Source of the DNA: Alisma plantago-aquatica
Lineage: Eukaryota; Streptophyta; Magnoliopsida; Alismatales; Alismataceae
Length of the DNA: 64,000 bases
Assembly: GCA_963693085.1 (NCBI GenBank)
Contig: OY856413.1
Span: 466,991,879-467,055,878, forward strand
Reading direction: 5' to 3'
Position numbers and translations under genes: made by a program. Positions 1-11,617 of the stretch are shown here, piece by piece (the stretch's first letter is position 1; every line of letters begins with the position of its first letter). A model generated the notes under the pieces. It ran no database searches, was not told the origin of the DNA, and saw only the letters and a program-made list of their open reading frames with translations.

Positions 1-951
1 CTAGCAATTGGAGGCACCGTTCCACTTGACTTCGCACTCCGCAGCAAAGGGGGAAGATTATAGGGACGCTGGTTCCCTCGTGATGCTCCCACTTATATAG
101 GGCTAGGACCTAGGAGTCCAGAGTTTGGGGGTTCCTCTCCCCGATGAGGATTGCCCATAAAACTTGGGTCTGAAGTAATCGCAGAGATCCCCCGGACCCA
201 ATGGGACTATCAACTCATTAATTTGTTGCCACCAATTCGAGAAAAAGGAAGAGGAAAGTTCCTCCTAAACCAGCGAGAGTTCCTATTCTACTGGGATCTA
301 GACGATGAGCAGGGTCAGTTGGATTAAGATCCAACAGCCCCAATCATCCGCATTCAAACAGAGAAGGAAAGATTTCCCAATTATTTGAATTATCTTCCAA
401 TATAATGACAATCTTGGAAAAATTATAACTCCCAATTCTTAACTCCGTTTTTATTCAAATTTTGAGGAAAGCTCGCTCATGCCTTTATATTTCATTGTGC
501 AAAAATTGGAGTCATTATCCAAAGGAGACGAGCCCTTTTATTCAGTTCCAAGTTATCCCTTATTTAATTGTATTTTCCACATATTCTTTATTTTCTTTGC
601 CATTATCTAATTATCCTGAGTTCCTTGAATCCCAAGGAACCTTTATAATTCGAAAAATTATTTTAGGAGAATATCTTTTAGCCCTTTTTAATCATCCTTT
701 AACCCTTTTCTTATATATTCCATTTTCCCATTGTAATTCTTTATTAAATGGAATTCTTTTTTTTTTCATTTCTTTTTATTTTTATTTCAATTGGGCTTAA
801 TGATCAATAAGGCCCATCAAGCAAGCATGCAAGGATACTATTCACGAAATTCATTCAAATCAAACCATGAAATCAAACATTGATCTTATTTATTATTTAG
901 AAGAGATTTACCAATCTCATTACATGTTTTGGAAAAAATGAGGTTATAACA
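1..951 (-). repeat. 3' LTR of the Tekay-type element (truncated by window edge)
   Basis: Bases 1-951 match 9046-9991 of the other LTR with only scattered differences by eye. The inner edge reads gttataaca on the plus strand, so the LTR starts TGTTATAAC on the minus strand, directly after the polypurine tract. About 1.9 kb of this LTR must lie left of the window. A TATA-like box (minus strand, about 92-103) matches that of the right LTR. Short open frames here are copies of the same frames in the other LTR and are not genes. Confidence 0.92.
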
Positions 952-969
952 TCCTCCCCTCCTTAGAGG
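952..969 (-). other. Polypurine tract of the Tekay-type element
   Basis: On the minus strand this reads CCTCTAAGGAGGGGAGGA and abuts the LTR start TGTTATAAC. It is the expected primer site for plus-strand DNA synthesis. Element F has the same arrangement at 56471-56490. Confidence 0.85.
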
Positions 970-993
970 AATTTTGCCCTCAAAATTCAACAA

Positions 994-2360
994 TCAAGAA
1001 AACAAATCAGGATATTCTTTTTCCATGTCCGTCTTCAGCTCCCATGTGGCCTCATCCTCTCCATGGTGCTTCCAAAGAACCTTTACCATATCTATATTCT
1101 TATTTCTAAGCTCTTTTACCTTGGTATCTAGAATCCACAAAGGCAACTCAGGATAAGACAACTTATCTTGAAACTCAATAGGTTCAATGCTCAGCACATG
1201 GCTTGGATCTTGCACATATCGCTTTAGATTGGACACGTGAAACACATCATGCATCATACTGTATTGAGGGGGTAACGCCAAATGATAGGCAGCCTCACCA
1301 ATCTGTTCTAACACTTCAAACAGACCCATGTATCGAGGACTCAACTTTCCTCTATTCTTAGCTATAGCTCGGAGCGGTCGGATTTTCAGAAAAACATGTT
1401 CGCCCACAGTGAAATGCATATCAATCCGCTTCGCATCAGCATATGAATTTTTTCGGTCCTGGGCTCTCTTTAGCCTTTTCCTGATCAAAGTGACTTTATC
1501 AGCATACACTTGGAGTTCATCTGACCTCAATAAGGTCCTTTCACCAACATCATCCCAGTGAAGTGGTGACCGACACGGTCTCCCATATAGAGCTTCATAT
1601 GGAGGCATCCCGATACTGGCTTGGTAACTGTTATTGTAAGCAAACTTGGCTAAAGGTAGGTACTGCTCCCATGATCCACCCCAATCGAGTACAAAATCTC
1701 GCAGCAGATCCTCTAAGGTCTGAATCATCCTTTCTGACTGACCATCTGTCTGGGGGTGATAAGCAGTACTAAACCTCAACCTTATACCTAGTTCCTCTTG
1801 AACATGCTTCCACAACTTGGAAGTAAACTTTGGGTCTCTGTCCGAGATGATGGAACCAGGTACACCATGCAAACGCACTATCTCTCTGATATATAGCTCA
1901 GCTAAGTCTGACACTTTGGCAGTGTTTTTAGGGCAAGGAAGTGTGCTGACATGGTAAGGTGATCTACCACAACCCATATCGCATCATGACCTCTCTTGGT
2001 CCGGGGTAGACCCACCACGAAATCCATGGTGATCTGCTCCCATTTCCATTCCGAAATCTCTATAGACTATAAAAGTCCGCCGGGTCGTTGGTGTTCAGCC
2101 TTCACCATTTGACACGTAAGACAACTGGCTACATAAGCTGCAATGTCTCTCTTCATTCCTGGCCACCAGAAAAACCTCTGCATGTCCTTAAACATCTTAG
2201 TATTTCCTGGGTGTACCGTGTACTTAGAACCATGAGCCTCTTGTAGGATACGTTCCTTCAACAGTGAATCTTCTGGAACCCATATGCGATTCTCAAATCG
2301 GATTCCTCCGTCTATTCCCAAAGAAAGACGGGTCTGAGGCTTCTGCATCAAGCCTTTCAT
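994..2360 (-). pseudogene. Integrase with zinc-binding N-terminus and chromodomain-like tail (broken)
   Basis: The C-terminal part of the polyprotein inserts element cDNA into host DNA. Reading leftward from 2360, it shows the H2C2 zinc-binding segment (HPGNTKM and later CLTCQ), a stop near 2066, the start of the catalytic core (MDFVVGLP region, about 2030), and a frameshift near 1930. The core then continues with SDRDPKF (second catalytic Asp) and the GQSERMIQTLED segment (catalytic Glu). The last about 60 residues contain the VKVLW and EATWE motifs of a chromodomain, which in this lineage directs integration to chromatin. The frame closes at 994 next to the polypurine tract. The first about 20 residues of the open frame ending at 1977 are out-of-frame noise before the frameshift. 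Confidence 0.88.
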
Positions 2361-2384
2361 CTTGTCAAGTTCTCACTGGCCAAC

Positions 2385-3700
2385 TGTGCTGCGACAATCT
2401 CACTCAACAATTCAGATTGTATCTGGATGTTGGCCAATCAAACTCGATCATCTAACGGTTGAGGTGACCATTCCACTAGATCTTCTAAGCTCTTCCACTG
2501 ACTGGACAACACAGCTGCACACCTCAGCTATTTCTGACTCAAAGCATCGGCTACGACATTCGCCTTCCTTGGATGATAGGCAATGGTGAAGTCGTAATCC
2601 TTCATGTACTCCATCCATCGTCGTTGTCGTAGGTTCAAGTCTTTCTACGTCAGAAGATACTTCAGGATCTTATGGTCGGTGAAGATTTCAAAAGTGGCAC
2701 CATACAAGTAATGCTGCCAAATCTTTAAGGCATGGATGATAGCGGCTAACTCCAGGTCGTGGGTTGGGTAATTCACCTCATTGGGCTTGAGTTGTCGGGA
2801 GGCATATGCAACCACGTGCCAATTCTGTTCCAACACATAGCCAAGTCCCATCTTTGATGCATCAGTGAAAATCATGAAACCCTCATTGCCTGATGGTAGA
2901 GTCAAAATTGGTGCAGTGGTCAACTTCTCCTTCAGCTCTTGGAAACGAGCTTCACAAACATCGGACCATACGAACTTCACATCTTTCCGAGTCAACATGG
3001 TTAGAGGCAAGGCGGTCTTTGAAAAATCTGCGATGAAGCGCCGATAATATCCTACTAACCCCAAGAAGCTTCGTATCTCGGAGGGGTTCTTCGGTGCTGG
3101 CCAATCTTGAACCGCCGACACTTTAGCTGGATCTACGGAGATCGTTCCTCCTGAGATGATGTGTCCAAGGAACATGACTCGGTCTATCCAAAACTCACAT
3201 TTAGAGAATTTTCCATAGAACTTCTTCTTTCTCAAGATATCAAGGACTTTACTTAGGTGGTCTCAGTGTTGTTCTAAGTCATCTGAATAAACTAGTATGT
3301 CATCTATGAACACTATGACAAATGAGTCAAGGAAGGGTTGGAACACACTATTCATAAGGTTCATGAACACACTGGGTGCATTGGACAACCCAAAAGGCAT
3401 AACCACAAACTCATGGTGGCCATACCGGGTTCTAAAAGCAGTTTTTGGGATGTCCTCACTCTTAAACCTCAACTGGTGGTAACCTGACCTTAAGTCGATC
3501 TTTGAAAAGACTCGAGCTGACTTTAACTGGTCAAACAAGTCATCTATCCGGGGTAAAGGGTATTTGTTCTTAATGGTATCCTGGTTGATCATTCGGTAGT
3601 CAATGCACATTCAGAGCGAACCATCCTTTTTCTTTACAAAAAGAACCGGCGCTCCCCATGGTGACGTGCTAGGATGGATAAAACCCTTGTCTAGCAATCC
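2385..3700 (-). pseudogene. Reverse transcriptase and RNase H (broken by several stops)
   Basis: These are the reverse transcriptase palm and RNase H of the gypsy polyprotein, which copy element RNA into DNA. The RT core is at 3263-3610: [20 protein letters not shown], the MPFGLSNAP motif and FIDDILVYS, which holds the catalytic Asp pair. A stop near 3250 separates it from 2645-3235, which holds [17 protein letters not shown] and the RNase H start ([10 protein letters not shown], then HDLELAAI). The end, with ADALS, lies beyond another stop near 2645. Stops near 3705 and 3610 interrupt the joint with protease. The catalytic residues remain, but the protein cannot be made whole. Confidence 0.9.
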
Positions 3701-4372
3701 CTACAATTGCTTCTTTAACTCAAGCAATTTAGCAGGGGCCATTCTATAAGGTGCCCGGGAGATAGGGTTTGTGCCAGGGGCTAGCTCTATAGAGAAATCT
3801 ACCTCTCTTTCGGGAGGAATCCCAGGTAGATCATCCGAGAAAACATCAACATAGCTCCTAACGACCTCTATTTCTTCTAAGGGTTGCACCTTGGGTTTCG
3901 ACTCGGTGACTACTGCTAAGAAAGCTTGACATCCTTTACTCATCATTTGTTCTGCCTTCAAGGCCGACACATACAGGCTGGTGGTGGCATCCTTCCTACC
4001 TCTAATGACAAAAGGTGGGTGACCTAGTATCTTAATGATCACTTTCTTCTCCCTATAGTCAAGGTTGGCCCTATAGGTATAAAGCCAATCCATGCCAATG
4101 ATTACATCAAAATCATTCATGTCAAGAAGGATAAAGTCTGTAGGAAAATCATGATCTCGATGTTTCACAGATACCACCGGGGTTTTTAAAAGGGACGTAA
4201 AGATTCGACCACTTGGGGTTGTAACATCTAAGACATACCCTAAATCCTTGATATCCAAACATAGCACAGTTGCAAGATTTCTCGAAATGAAAGTATTAGT
4301 AGATCCAGAGTCAAACAAAACTTTCACATTATGTCCCATAACTTCAAGCATGCCTACATTATTGTTCATCAT
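3701..4372 (-). pseudogene. Aspartic protease and start of reverse transcriptase
   Basis: A 223-residue open frame. The protease active site is FDSGSTNTF (D-S-G) about 20 residues in, of the pepsin-like retroviral type that cuts the polyprotein. The DVIIGMDWL motif typical of plant gypsy proteases follows near residue 90. From about residue 180 the LPGIPPEREV segment opens the reverse transcriptase module. The frame ends at a stop in the RT thumb-side linker. It is separated from gag by about 45 bases with stops, where related elements normally read straight through. It is part of a broken pol and not a separate gene. Confidence 0.87.
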
Positions 4373-5282
4373 GCATTAGACTATTACATGCTTAAATTTA
4401 AAACATAAAAGAAAACTCTAAGGGTTATTACCCTCGATCAACCGATTAGCATTAACTTGAGCCTCCTCATTGTCAATGGAAAACACCCGAGCTTGTCTTC
4501 TTTCTCCAGCAGGTGGGGCTACAGCTATAGGTAGAGCTGCCACAGGTGGAGTTGCTGCTGGTGGGGCTGCCACTAGTCCTTGTCCTCTGGGCTCTGGCAT
4601 AGGACATACAGACTGCATATGTCCTTCTTGGTGGTAGTGAAAGCAAGTCTTCTTCTTGTAACGACATTCGCCGGCACGACCCTTTCTGCAGGTGCAGCAA
4701 GGAGGTCGGTTGTTCCCTTGACGGGGTTTCCCTCTTCCTCCATGTTTTCCTTTAGCTTGATGACGTCCCGGGCCCTTCTTGTGGTTGTTTCTCGGGCCTT
4801 GGGCTCCTTCAGTGAAACCCAAGTACCCCTTGGATGGAAATGGGGACAGGCATCACCGTCCTTTCCATGTCTAAAGCGGTGTTGTAGGCTTCGACAAAAG
4901 TTTTGGGTTTACTTGCCATCACATGGGGTTTGATGGTAGGGTGAAGACATTCCACAAAGTGGTCCACCCTTCTCTTTTCATCCATCATATGTCCAAAACG
5001 TTCCAGGAGGCGGAACCTACGACCAAAGTCCGCAACTGAAGAGCTTCCTTGAGTCATGCTAGTGAACTCTCTTTCTTTCTCTTTCTTTGCTACGACGGGA
5101 AGGAATCTAGCGGTGAAGATCGCCTTGAAGTCATCCCAGGCCATGGGTTCCTCTGTCAAATCCCGACCAGTGATGTGGGTCTCCCACCATATCTTGGCTG
5201 CTCCTTCCAGGAGATGAGCAACAAAGAGGACCTTCTTGCTCGGCTAAACTTCTAGCATGCAAAAACCATTCTCAACTGCAAG

Positions 5283-6182
5283 CACTGTTTAGAAAATCGG
5301 CCGCTTAGGACGAATAATCGGCCGAATATTCCTTTTTGGGGGTCTACCGCTCTGATTATGAATAATCGGCCTATAATCGGTCCATGACTGATTAATCGGC
5401 CGATCGGGGGAATAATCAGCCGATTAATCGGCGATTTTCAAAATCAAATGCTAGTAATAAATTTTTTTACGTTAATTTTTCTAATACTACTATTGGTCAT
5501 TACAATTACATTCTCTTCTTCCAATTTACATATTTGATCTCTCCTCATGTTTTCTCTATAAGTTTATAGTTAGTGTTTATTGAACTGATCCTTACTATTG
5601 ATGTTTTCTTCTTTAATTTCATCAATGTTTCTAATTACTTCTTAATGCAATATTAGTCTATGACTTATCAATGTTTCTAATTACTTATCAATGTTTTTTT
5701 CCCTAATTTCATCAATGTTTCAAGTTACTTATTAATGCAATATTCGTCTTATCACTTATCAATGTTTCTAATTACTTATTAATGCAATATTAGTCTATGA
5801 CTTATCAATGTTTCTAATTACTTATTAATGCAATATTAGTCTATTACTTATCAACATTTCTAATTACTTATTAATGTGATATTAGTCTATGACTTATCAA
5901 AGTTTGTAATTACTTATCAAAGTTTTCTTCTCTAATTTCATCAATGTTTCTAACTACTTATGAATGCAATATTAGTCTATTACTTATAAATGTTTCTAAT
6001 TACTTATCATTGTCATTATTATATGGTCAATATATACTTTACATATCTTTATGGTTAATATTAAATAAAAAATCAAAACCGATTAAAATCGAATATTCTC
6101 CCGCTTATACTCCCGCATACCGTATATACTATATTCAGTACCCTCTCCGCCCATACACCGATTACCGCTTTTCAGAACAATG
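5283..6182. mobile_element. Non-autonomous hAT element (900 bp) inside gag
   Basis: The flanks carry an exact 8-bp duplication, actgcaag (5275-5282 and 6183-6190), the size typical of hAT transposons. The ends are imperfect inverted repeats: the left starts cactgtttagaaaatcgg and the right, read on the minus strand, starts cattgttctgaaaagcgg. CANTG-type ends are usual for hAT. Both subterminal regions are rich in short CCGATTA/AATCGGC motifs (left 5300-5435, right 6075-6170), which could be transposase-binding sites. No transposase is encoded; the middle is AT-rich with a 46-bp tandem array. Removing the element and one duplication rejoins the Tekay gag. Confidence 0.88.
5621..6015. repeat. 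Tandem array of about 46-bp units inside the hAT element
   Basis: About nine units begin with atcaatgtttctaattact and continue with a taatgcaatattagtcta segment. Clean 46-bp periods start at 5621, 5758, 5804 and 5850. Two units (near 5667 and 5896) are variants in which the second half is replaced by a tttcttctctaatttc-like stretch. The region is AT-rich and non-coding. Confidence 0.85.
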
Positions 6183-6706
6183 ACTGCAAGTAGCCAAGCT
6201 TCCGCTTTGTCGACTACCTCTGTCTTGTCTTCTCCTCAGAAATTCTCGATATACAACTTGATGAAGTCCAGGATGGTGGCTCCTAGTCGAGGATGAACTG
6301 AAAGTGGCTCACCATTCTCAGCTCTGGCTAGGTCTCGAAGGGCCAAGGCATTAATAGCCTCTGTCAGCTTCTTCTACTGCTCTATCCACAAGGCCTCAGA
6401 GGTGTGGATCATCATAGTTGACTCTGTGCCTCCAGCTTGGTCCTCATCCATCTGGTCTATTTCCTCATACACATGTTGCTCTTAATACTCTTGGTTTTGC
6501 TCTTGATCAAGGTTTTTGAAAGGTATTGGATCAGGGTTAGGGACCTCATGAGTGGTCTCTTCAGGCCTCTTTCTCTTCTTAGAGGATTCACCATCCTGGT
6601 TCTTCTTCCTTTTCTCTGAAGACTCCTTTCCTTTGCGGGGAGGCCAGGCACTCCTAGTTGGGTTCCCAGTACCCTCAGGGATAGCAACTGTCTTTGTATG
6701 AGCCAT

Positions 6707-7147
6707 CTACATAAGCATAGCAAACAAACCTTGAGTTAATCATTAAACTAATTATACTTATGTCAGTGATATCTCATTACGTATCTTTTATTAATTTGAT
6801 GGAGGATTCCTTAATCCTTAACTTATTTACCCATACCACATGAGGGTGGGGAAGAGAGAGAGATCCCTAACTCTTAAGGTCCTTAATAGAATTTATGATG
6901 AGAAGGGATGAAAAATATGAGAAAATCCTAAAGGTATCTTATTTCGATTCAAATCCTAGGACATCGGCCAGGCAGTCACACATTCTGGGAGTTCTCATAT
7001 TCTGACTAGCGATGCAGAGGAAAATTTTGCCAGCCCCCGGAAGTGATCCTTTTCTAGACACCTCAGTCTTTCGAAAAATCCTCTAATAACTCCCTTGTGT
7101 TCTACAGAGTTTGTAAAATTTAATAATTATTAACAATTAAGTGGAGA
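6707..7147 (-). other. 5' leader of the Tekay-type element
   Basis: This is the untranslated leader between primer site and gag start on the minus strand. The stretch about 7018-7070 (aaattttgccagcccc, then ctagacacctcag) has a recognisable counterpart at 58490-58540 in the leader of element F, which ties the two elements together. No open frame of interest was seen. Confidence 0.6.
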
Positions 7148-7165
7148 ACCTTGTCTCTGATACCA
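7148..7165 (-). other. Primer binding site (initiator tRNA-Met type)
   Basis: On the minus strand this reads TGGTATCAGAGACAAGG, complementary to the 3' end of plant initiator tRNA-Met for its first 11 bases. Two bases (7166-7167) separate it from the LTR end. It fixes the inner boundary of the 5' LTR at 7168. Confidence 0.85.
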
Positions 7166-7167
7166 AA

Positions 7168-9991
7168 TGTAATGACCCCAGCTTCCGGTAACCCCCAATT
7201 AAAGGAGACCGATAGGTTGGTGCCGTTATCAATTTCCGGATCAAGGTTCAACAATTAATTGATAACAATTATTAAATTCTACTAGACTAAACTAAAAAGC
7301 TGTAATAAATAAAATTTTGCATACCTTTGAAAATTTTGGATTTCTAAATCTCTATCCAGAATTGGGACTAGTTAACTAATCCTCCTTTGAATTTTAATTC
7401 GTGTATTTCACAAATGACAGTTTACTGTTTGTCCTTTTTGATTGTACCTAAAACGTCGGTCATCCAAAGCTGGTATGTGAGGGATTCACTAATCATGCAA
7501 TTATCTATAATAATGTATTGCATTCAATTATCATTTAACAAACAATTTTACGCTTTAAGTATAACTACGCGATCCATGTGTCCCATATTCCCTTTATACC
7601 CCTCCTAACTTCACCTATCAAGTGAATCAATTTCTAGGGCGGAGTCACATGGCACTACCCGTAGGTAGCCCACTCCTTAACTCATGGTATGCTAAGAGAC
7701 TCATGGCACTACATGTGGGTAGCCCAGTTTCTAACTCATGATACCCTAGACCTTGCTCTAGGTTATCCTTATCCTTTGCATAGCCACAGGGGTGGACTCG
7801 GATCTAGCTAGTTATACATGTATACTCATAGTGATAGTCATAATCACTTTATAGTTGCATGAATTGAAACATCCAACAATTATTTCAAGCATTGAAGGAA
7901 ACGTCGATAAAAACCTCGGAAAACTAATCGATATAGTCATAAGCGTAACCACATACCTCTTATTGCAGTTTTAGATACATAATCAAATATGAGGAGAGAG
8001 AATATCCAAGCAATCAAACAATGTGCACAGAAAACCCTAAAATAAGAGTACAAGTTTACCTTTATTAATATTTATCCAAATTCATCATGTCCCTTAGGGT
8101 TTCTATCCAATTTTTAGGGTTTTATTGAAAATTAGGGTTTTACCTCCATTTTTAATTATTATGAACCCTAATTCATCAAATCCACTTAAAACCTTTAAAT
8201 CCTCTCCTTTTAAAATTCCTAACAGTTTTAGGGTCATTATTTAGCATTTATTAAAATAACAAGGTTTCCTTCTTCTTTTACCCTAAATTAGGGTTTCCAT
8301 ACACATCACTCTCCATTCATAAACAAAAACCCTAATTTAGCCACCTTTATAATTAAAACAAATGAAAACTTCATATTATTAACTAACATGTTAATAATCC
8401 TCATTTTAACCCATTAAGTTACAAAGAATCACCCTTTATATGCAATTAGGGTTTCCAATTACTTTTCAACACATTTTTATAACAAAACAGGGCACTTTTG
8501 CAAAACGAAATAGATCTAGGTTCTTAAAGCATTTTTATCAGATTCCTTGCATTTTTCTACCCAACTTTCATATATAAAGTTTCTTTATTCAAGATTCCTA
8601 GCTATTACTATGATTTTAGCAAGGAAAATCTATTATTTGCAATTTCGATTCAGAGCAAGGTAATTTATCGAATTTTTGTAGCCGCTTGATCTGTGGATCG
8701 GTGGTCCACTACTCAGATCTGATGGTTCTACTTAGCGCATGCCTAGCTAATGCCTCCCTTGCACGGGAGCGTTGGATTAGCCTTGAGTCCACAGTGGACC
8801 GCGATCGGAGGGTGGGCGCCTCATCTTCTACCTCCGCTCTGAGCAAACTCCCGCGGTCAACCCGCTAGTTGACCCAGAGCTCTGAGCCACCCGCAGAACC
8901 ATCGAGGAGCTTCTAAGCTTCTCCGTCAAGGCCTGAACTCGATGCGCTGGTCAATTGCGCGATCCCGCCTAACCCTCACCACCAACGTGGCGCCGGAAAT
9001 TCGCCGCCGACTTGCAGGTCGTGGAGGGGGTAGATTAGACTAGAGCTAGCGATTGGAGGCACCGTTCCACTTGACTTCGCACTCCGCAGCAAAGGGGGCA
9101 GATTATAGGGATGCTGGTTCCCTCGTGATTCTCCCTCTTATATAGGGCTAGGACCTAGGAGTCCAGAGTTTGGGGGTTCCTCTCCCCGCGAGGATTGCCC
9201 ATAAAACTTGGGTCTGAAGTAATCGCAGAGATCCCCCGGACCCAATGGGACTATCAACTCATTAATTCATTGCCACCAATTTGAGAAAAAGGAAGAGGAA
9301 AGTTCCTCCTGAACCAGTGAGAGTCCCTGTCCTACTAGGATCTAGACGATGAGTAGGGTCAGTTGGATTAAGATCCAACGGCCTTAATCATCCGCGTTCA
9401 AACAGAGAAGGAAAGATTTCCCAATTATTTGAATTATCTTCCAATATAATGACAATCTTGGAAAAATCATAACCCCCAATTCTTAACTCCATTTTTATTC
9501 AAATTTTGGGAAAGCTCGTTCATGCCTGTATCTTTCATTGTGCAAAAATTGGAGTCATTATCCAAAGGAGACGAGCCCTTTTCTTCAGTTCCAAGTTATC
9601 CCTTATTTAATTGTATTTTCCACATATTCTTTATTTCCTTTGCCATTATCTAATTATCCTGAGTTCCTTGAACCCCAAGGAACCTTTATAATTCGAAAAC
9701 TTATTTTGGGAGAATATCTTTTATCCCTTTTTAATCATCCTTTAACCCTTTTCTTATATATTCCATTTTCCCATTGTAATTCTTTATTAAATGGAATTCT
9801 TTTTTTTCATTTTTTTTATTTTTCTTTCAATTGGGCTTAATGGCCAATAAGGCCCATCAAGCAAGCATGCAAGGCTACTATTCACGAAATTCATTCAAAT
9901 CAAACCATGAAATCAAACATTGATCTTATTTATTTATTTAGAAGAGATTTACCAATCTCATTACATGTTTTGGAAAAACGAGGTTATAACA
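7168..9991 (-). repeat. 5' LTR of the Tekay-type element (2.8 kb, complete)
   Basis: The LTR runs from TGTTATAAC (minus strand, at 9991) to a CA end at 7168. The 9046-9991 part aligns with 1-951. The TATA-like box near 9140 on the minus strand implies that transcription starts near 9110, leaving about 1.9 kb of R-U5 down to 7168. That R-U5 part holds a cluster of AAACCCTA-type motifs (8030-8460) and a GC-rich stretch (8670-9000). No coding capacity was recognised. Confidence 0.9.
9136..9147 (-). promoter_or_regulatory. TATA-like box of the Tekay 5' LTR
   Basis: The minus strand reads CCCTATATAAGA. The same motif is kept in the partial 3' LTR at 92-103. Position within the LTR and conservation between copies support a promoter role; the start site is inferred. 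Confidence 0.6.
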
Positions 9992-9996
9992 ATATA

Positions 9997-10795
9997 CATA
10001 CCGAGAAACTAGCACGTGACAAAGAAATCAAGAAGATCTTTAAGAAATTGATAGCATGCACATTTATCAAATTGACCCTTTTAGAGTATATTTCTTTCTA
10101 AATCTGTTTGAGGGTGCATTTACTGCTCAAATGAGATGGAATTTTACACCTCAACTAAATAAGACATGTAGAATCCAAATTTGAGGTTTAGTTTCACTTT
10201 TGAAGGCATTTAATAATTTATTTAACATTTTTGTCTTTTTCTCCTTTTTTTGTCTAAATAGAATTAAGGTATTTAATATTTTTCAAATATTGTGAAGCTT
10301 GGCACCCAAAGCAATTGGGACCCAAGGGACACATTTTTACCTTGATATTTTACTTTTGAGATTTCCTTTTATATGTTATGGATCGATTAGGAGTTTTGGC
10401 ACATAATTAAGTTAGTATGTGATTGTTTTTAAATTTTATCCTTGTTTGGCCAAATTAAAGAAACCAATCTCACTAACCTTATAATCATAGAATAGGGTAG
10501 GATTTTTAGGTTTTGGTTTGTTACATAAATGAAAGACAAGGCCATTCCATGTATATGATCATAAGATGAAAAGGAAACTCCAAGGGAAAAGGAGAATCTA
10601 AGATAGGTTCTAAGGCTGGACAAAAGTAAATGTCTTATGCACTTAAGCTAAAAGGAGGAGTGGGTAAGGAATGCTATTGTCACCATTGCTACTAGACTGG
10701 ATGTTGGAAGAGAAGTTGTCGTCTCTACCTTTAGGAACTAGACAACAAGTTGAAAGTGATAGATATATTCAACTTATCTACTTATTCAAATTGGT
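9997..10795. other. Unassigned sequence between the Tekay element and copia element A
   Basis: About 800 bases are AT-rich with no convincing open frame. By position this could be the decayed gag region or 5' flank of copia element A, but I saw no gag motif. It may also predate both elements. Confidence 0.4.
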
Positions 10796-11617
10796 GTTAG
10801 ATCATATGTGGACCTCACATATGTTCAAATATGCATGATATAAAAAGAAGTAGACCCTTGAAGAAAGGGGAGGCACAACTATGCATGGAAAATTGAGAAA
10901 GAGTTGTTGCTATTGTTGTAGGCACTCACTATTTATCTATGCCCACTGGGCTTGTAATAGAGTTAGAGAACTACTATTATGTACCTACCATAGATATGAA
11001 TATCATTTATGTTTCATGTTTTCATAAGAATGCTTTTGAATTTCACATCAAGAATGGTTGATGTTGTATTTCAAAATATGATACCTTTTATGGCAGTACC
11101 CCTATGTCTTGTGGACTTTATTTGTAAGATCATGTGCCACATATCTATAACACAAATACTAAGAAACTCAAACTTGATGACTAAAAAAAACTTATCTTTG
11201 GCATTTTCATCATGGACATACAAATGAGAAGCACATTTCTAGACTCTTTAAAGAAGTATATTTATATTCATTTGACTTTGAATCAATTGAGACATGCAAT
11301 TATTGTTTATTAGGCAAATTGAAAGAAGTTCCCCTTACTATAAATAGTGAAAGGGAAATCAACTTAGTTGGACTCATACATACCGATGTATGTGGACCTT
11401 TTAAATCAAATTTTGGAGGTGGGTATTAGTACTTGATCACATTTAGTTATGACCTCAATAAATTGGGTTATGTCTATGTAATGAAGCACATGTCAAAATC
11501 TATTGACAAGTTCAAGAAAGTCACGAATGAAGTACAAAATCAACATGGAAAAAAATTAAAGCAATTCCAATCAGATTGAGGTGGTGAAAACCTAATACAA
11601 GAGTTTAAGGACCTTCT
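10796..11617 (+). pseudogene. Copia element A: protease, pre-integrase and first half of integrase (decayed)
   Basis: This is the 5' part of an old Ty1/copia pol. Near 10805 a stretch reading CGPHICSNMH lies just past the protease active site; the DTG itself is lost. VGTHYLSMPTGLVIELEN, VPTIDMNII and FEFHIKNG follow in the same frame. The pre-integrase region (about 11130-11330) ends in NYCLLGKLKEVP. The integrase core then starts HTDVCGPFKS (first catalytic Asp) and continues to FQSD and GGENLIQEF (second Asp region). Scattered stops break it. At 11618 it is interrupted by element B1 and it resumes at 26845. Confidence 0.82.

Larger units (their letters stand above)
4418..6706 (-). pseudogene. 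Gag, split by a hAT insertion and stops
   Basis: Gag forms the virus-like particle. Reading leftward, the N-terminus starts at MAHTKTVAIPEG (6706) and a Lys/Arg-rich stretch follows. The frame then meets stops near 6480 and 6235 and is interrupted by the hAT element at 5283-6182. It resumes with a stop near 5245, the capsid segment at 4809-5159 (WDDFKAIFTARFLP and related residues, the retrotransposon gag domain), and finally a basic region and zinc knuckle at about 4600-4650. The knuckle reads CFHYHQEGHMQSVC: the second Cys of CX2CX4HX4C is Tyr, which a single base change explains. The 4418-4822 and 4809-5159 segments are in different frames, so a frameshift lies at about 4815. Confidence 0.85.
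1..9991 (-). mobile_element. Ty3/gypsy retrotransposon, Tekay/Del-type chromovirus (partial, left end outside window)
   Basis: Minus-strand LTR retrotransposon. The 5' LTR is at the right (7168-9991). A tRNA-Met primer site lies just inside it, followed leftward by gag, protease, reverse transcriptase, RNase H, integrase with a chromodomain-like tail, a polypurine tract, and the 3' LTR, which is cut by the window edge at base 1. Integrase follows RT/RNase H, which is the Ty3/gypsy order. The integrase tail (LVKVLW-like, then EEATWE-like residues) and the very long LTRs fit the Tekay/Del chromovirus lineage. The 5 bases after the right end are atata (9992-9996); the left duplication is outside the window. 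The coding region has several stops and a frameshift and gag is split by a hAT insertion, so the copy is dead. The lineage name is an inference from motifs. Confidence 0.9.

Noticed and set aside
462..800. 112-codon plus-strand frame, similar to one at 9538-9840
   Set aside because: The two frames are the two LTR copies of the Tekay-type element. They are antisense to it, hydrophobic and T-rich, with no domain.
5621..6015. CRISPR-like regular repeats
   Set aside because: Units are head-to-tail without unique spacers, inside a plant hAT element; the same applies to the 21-bp arrays in the B LTRs.
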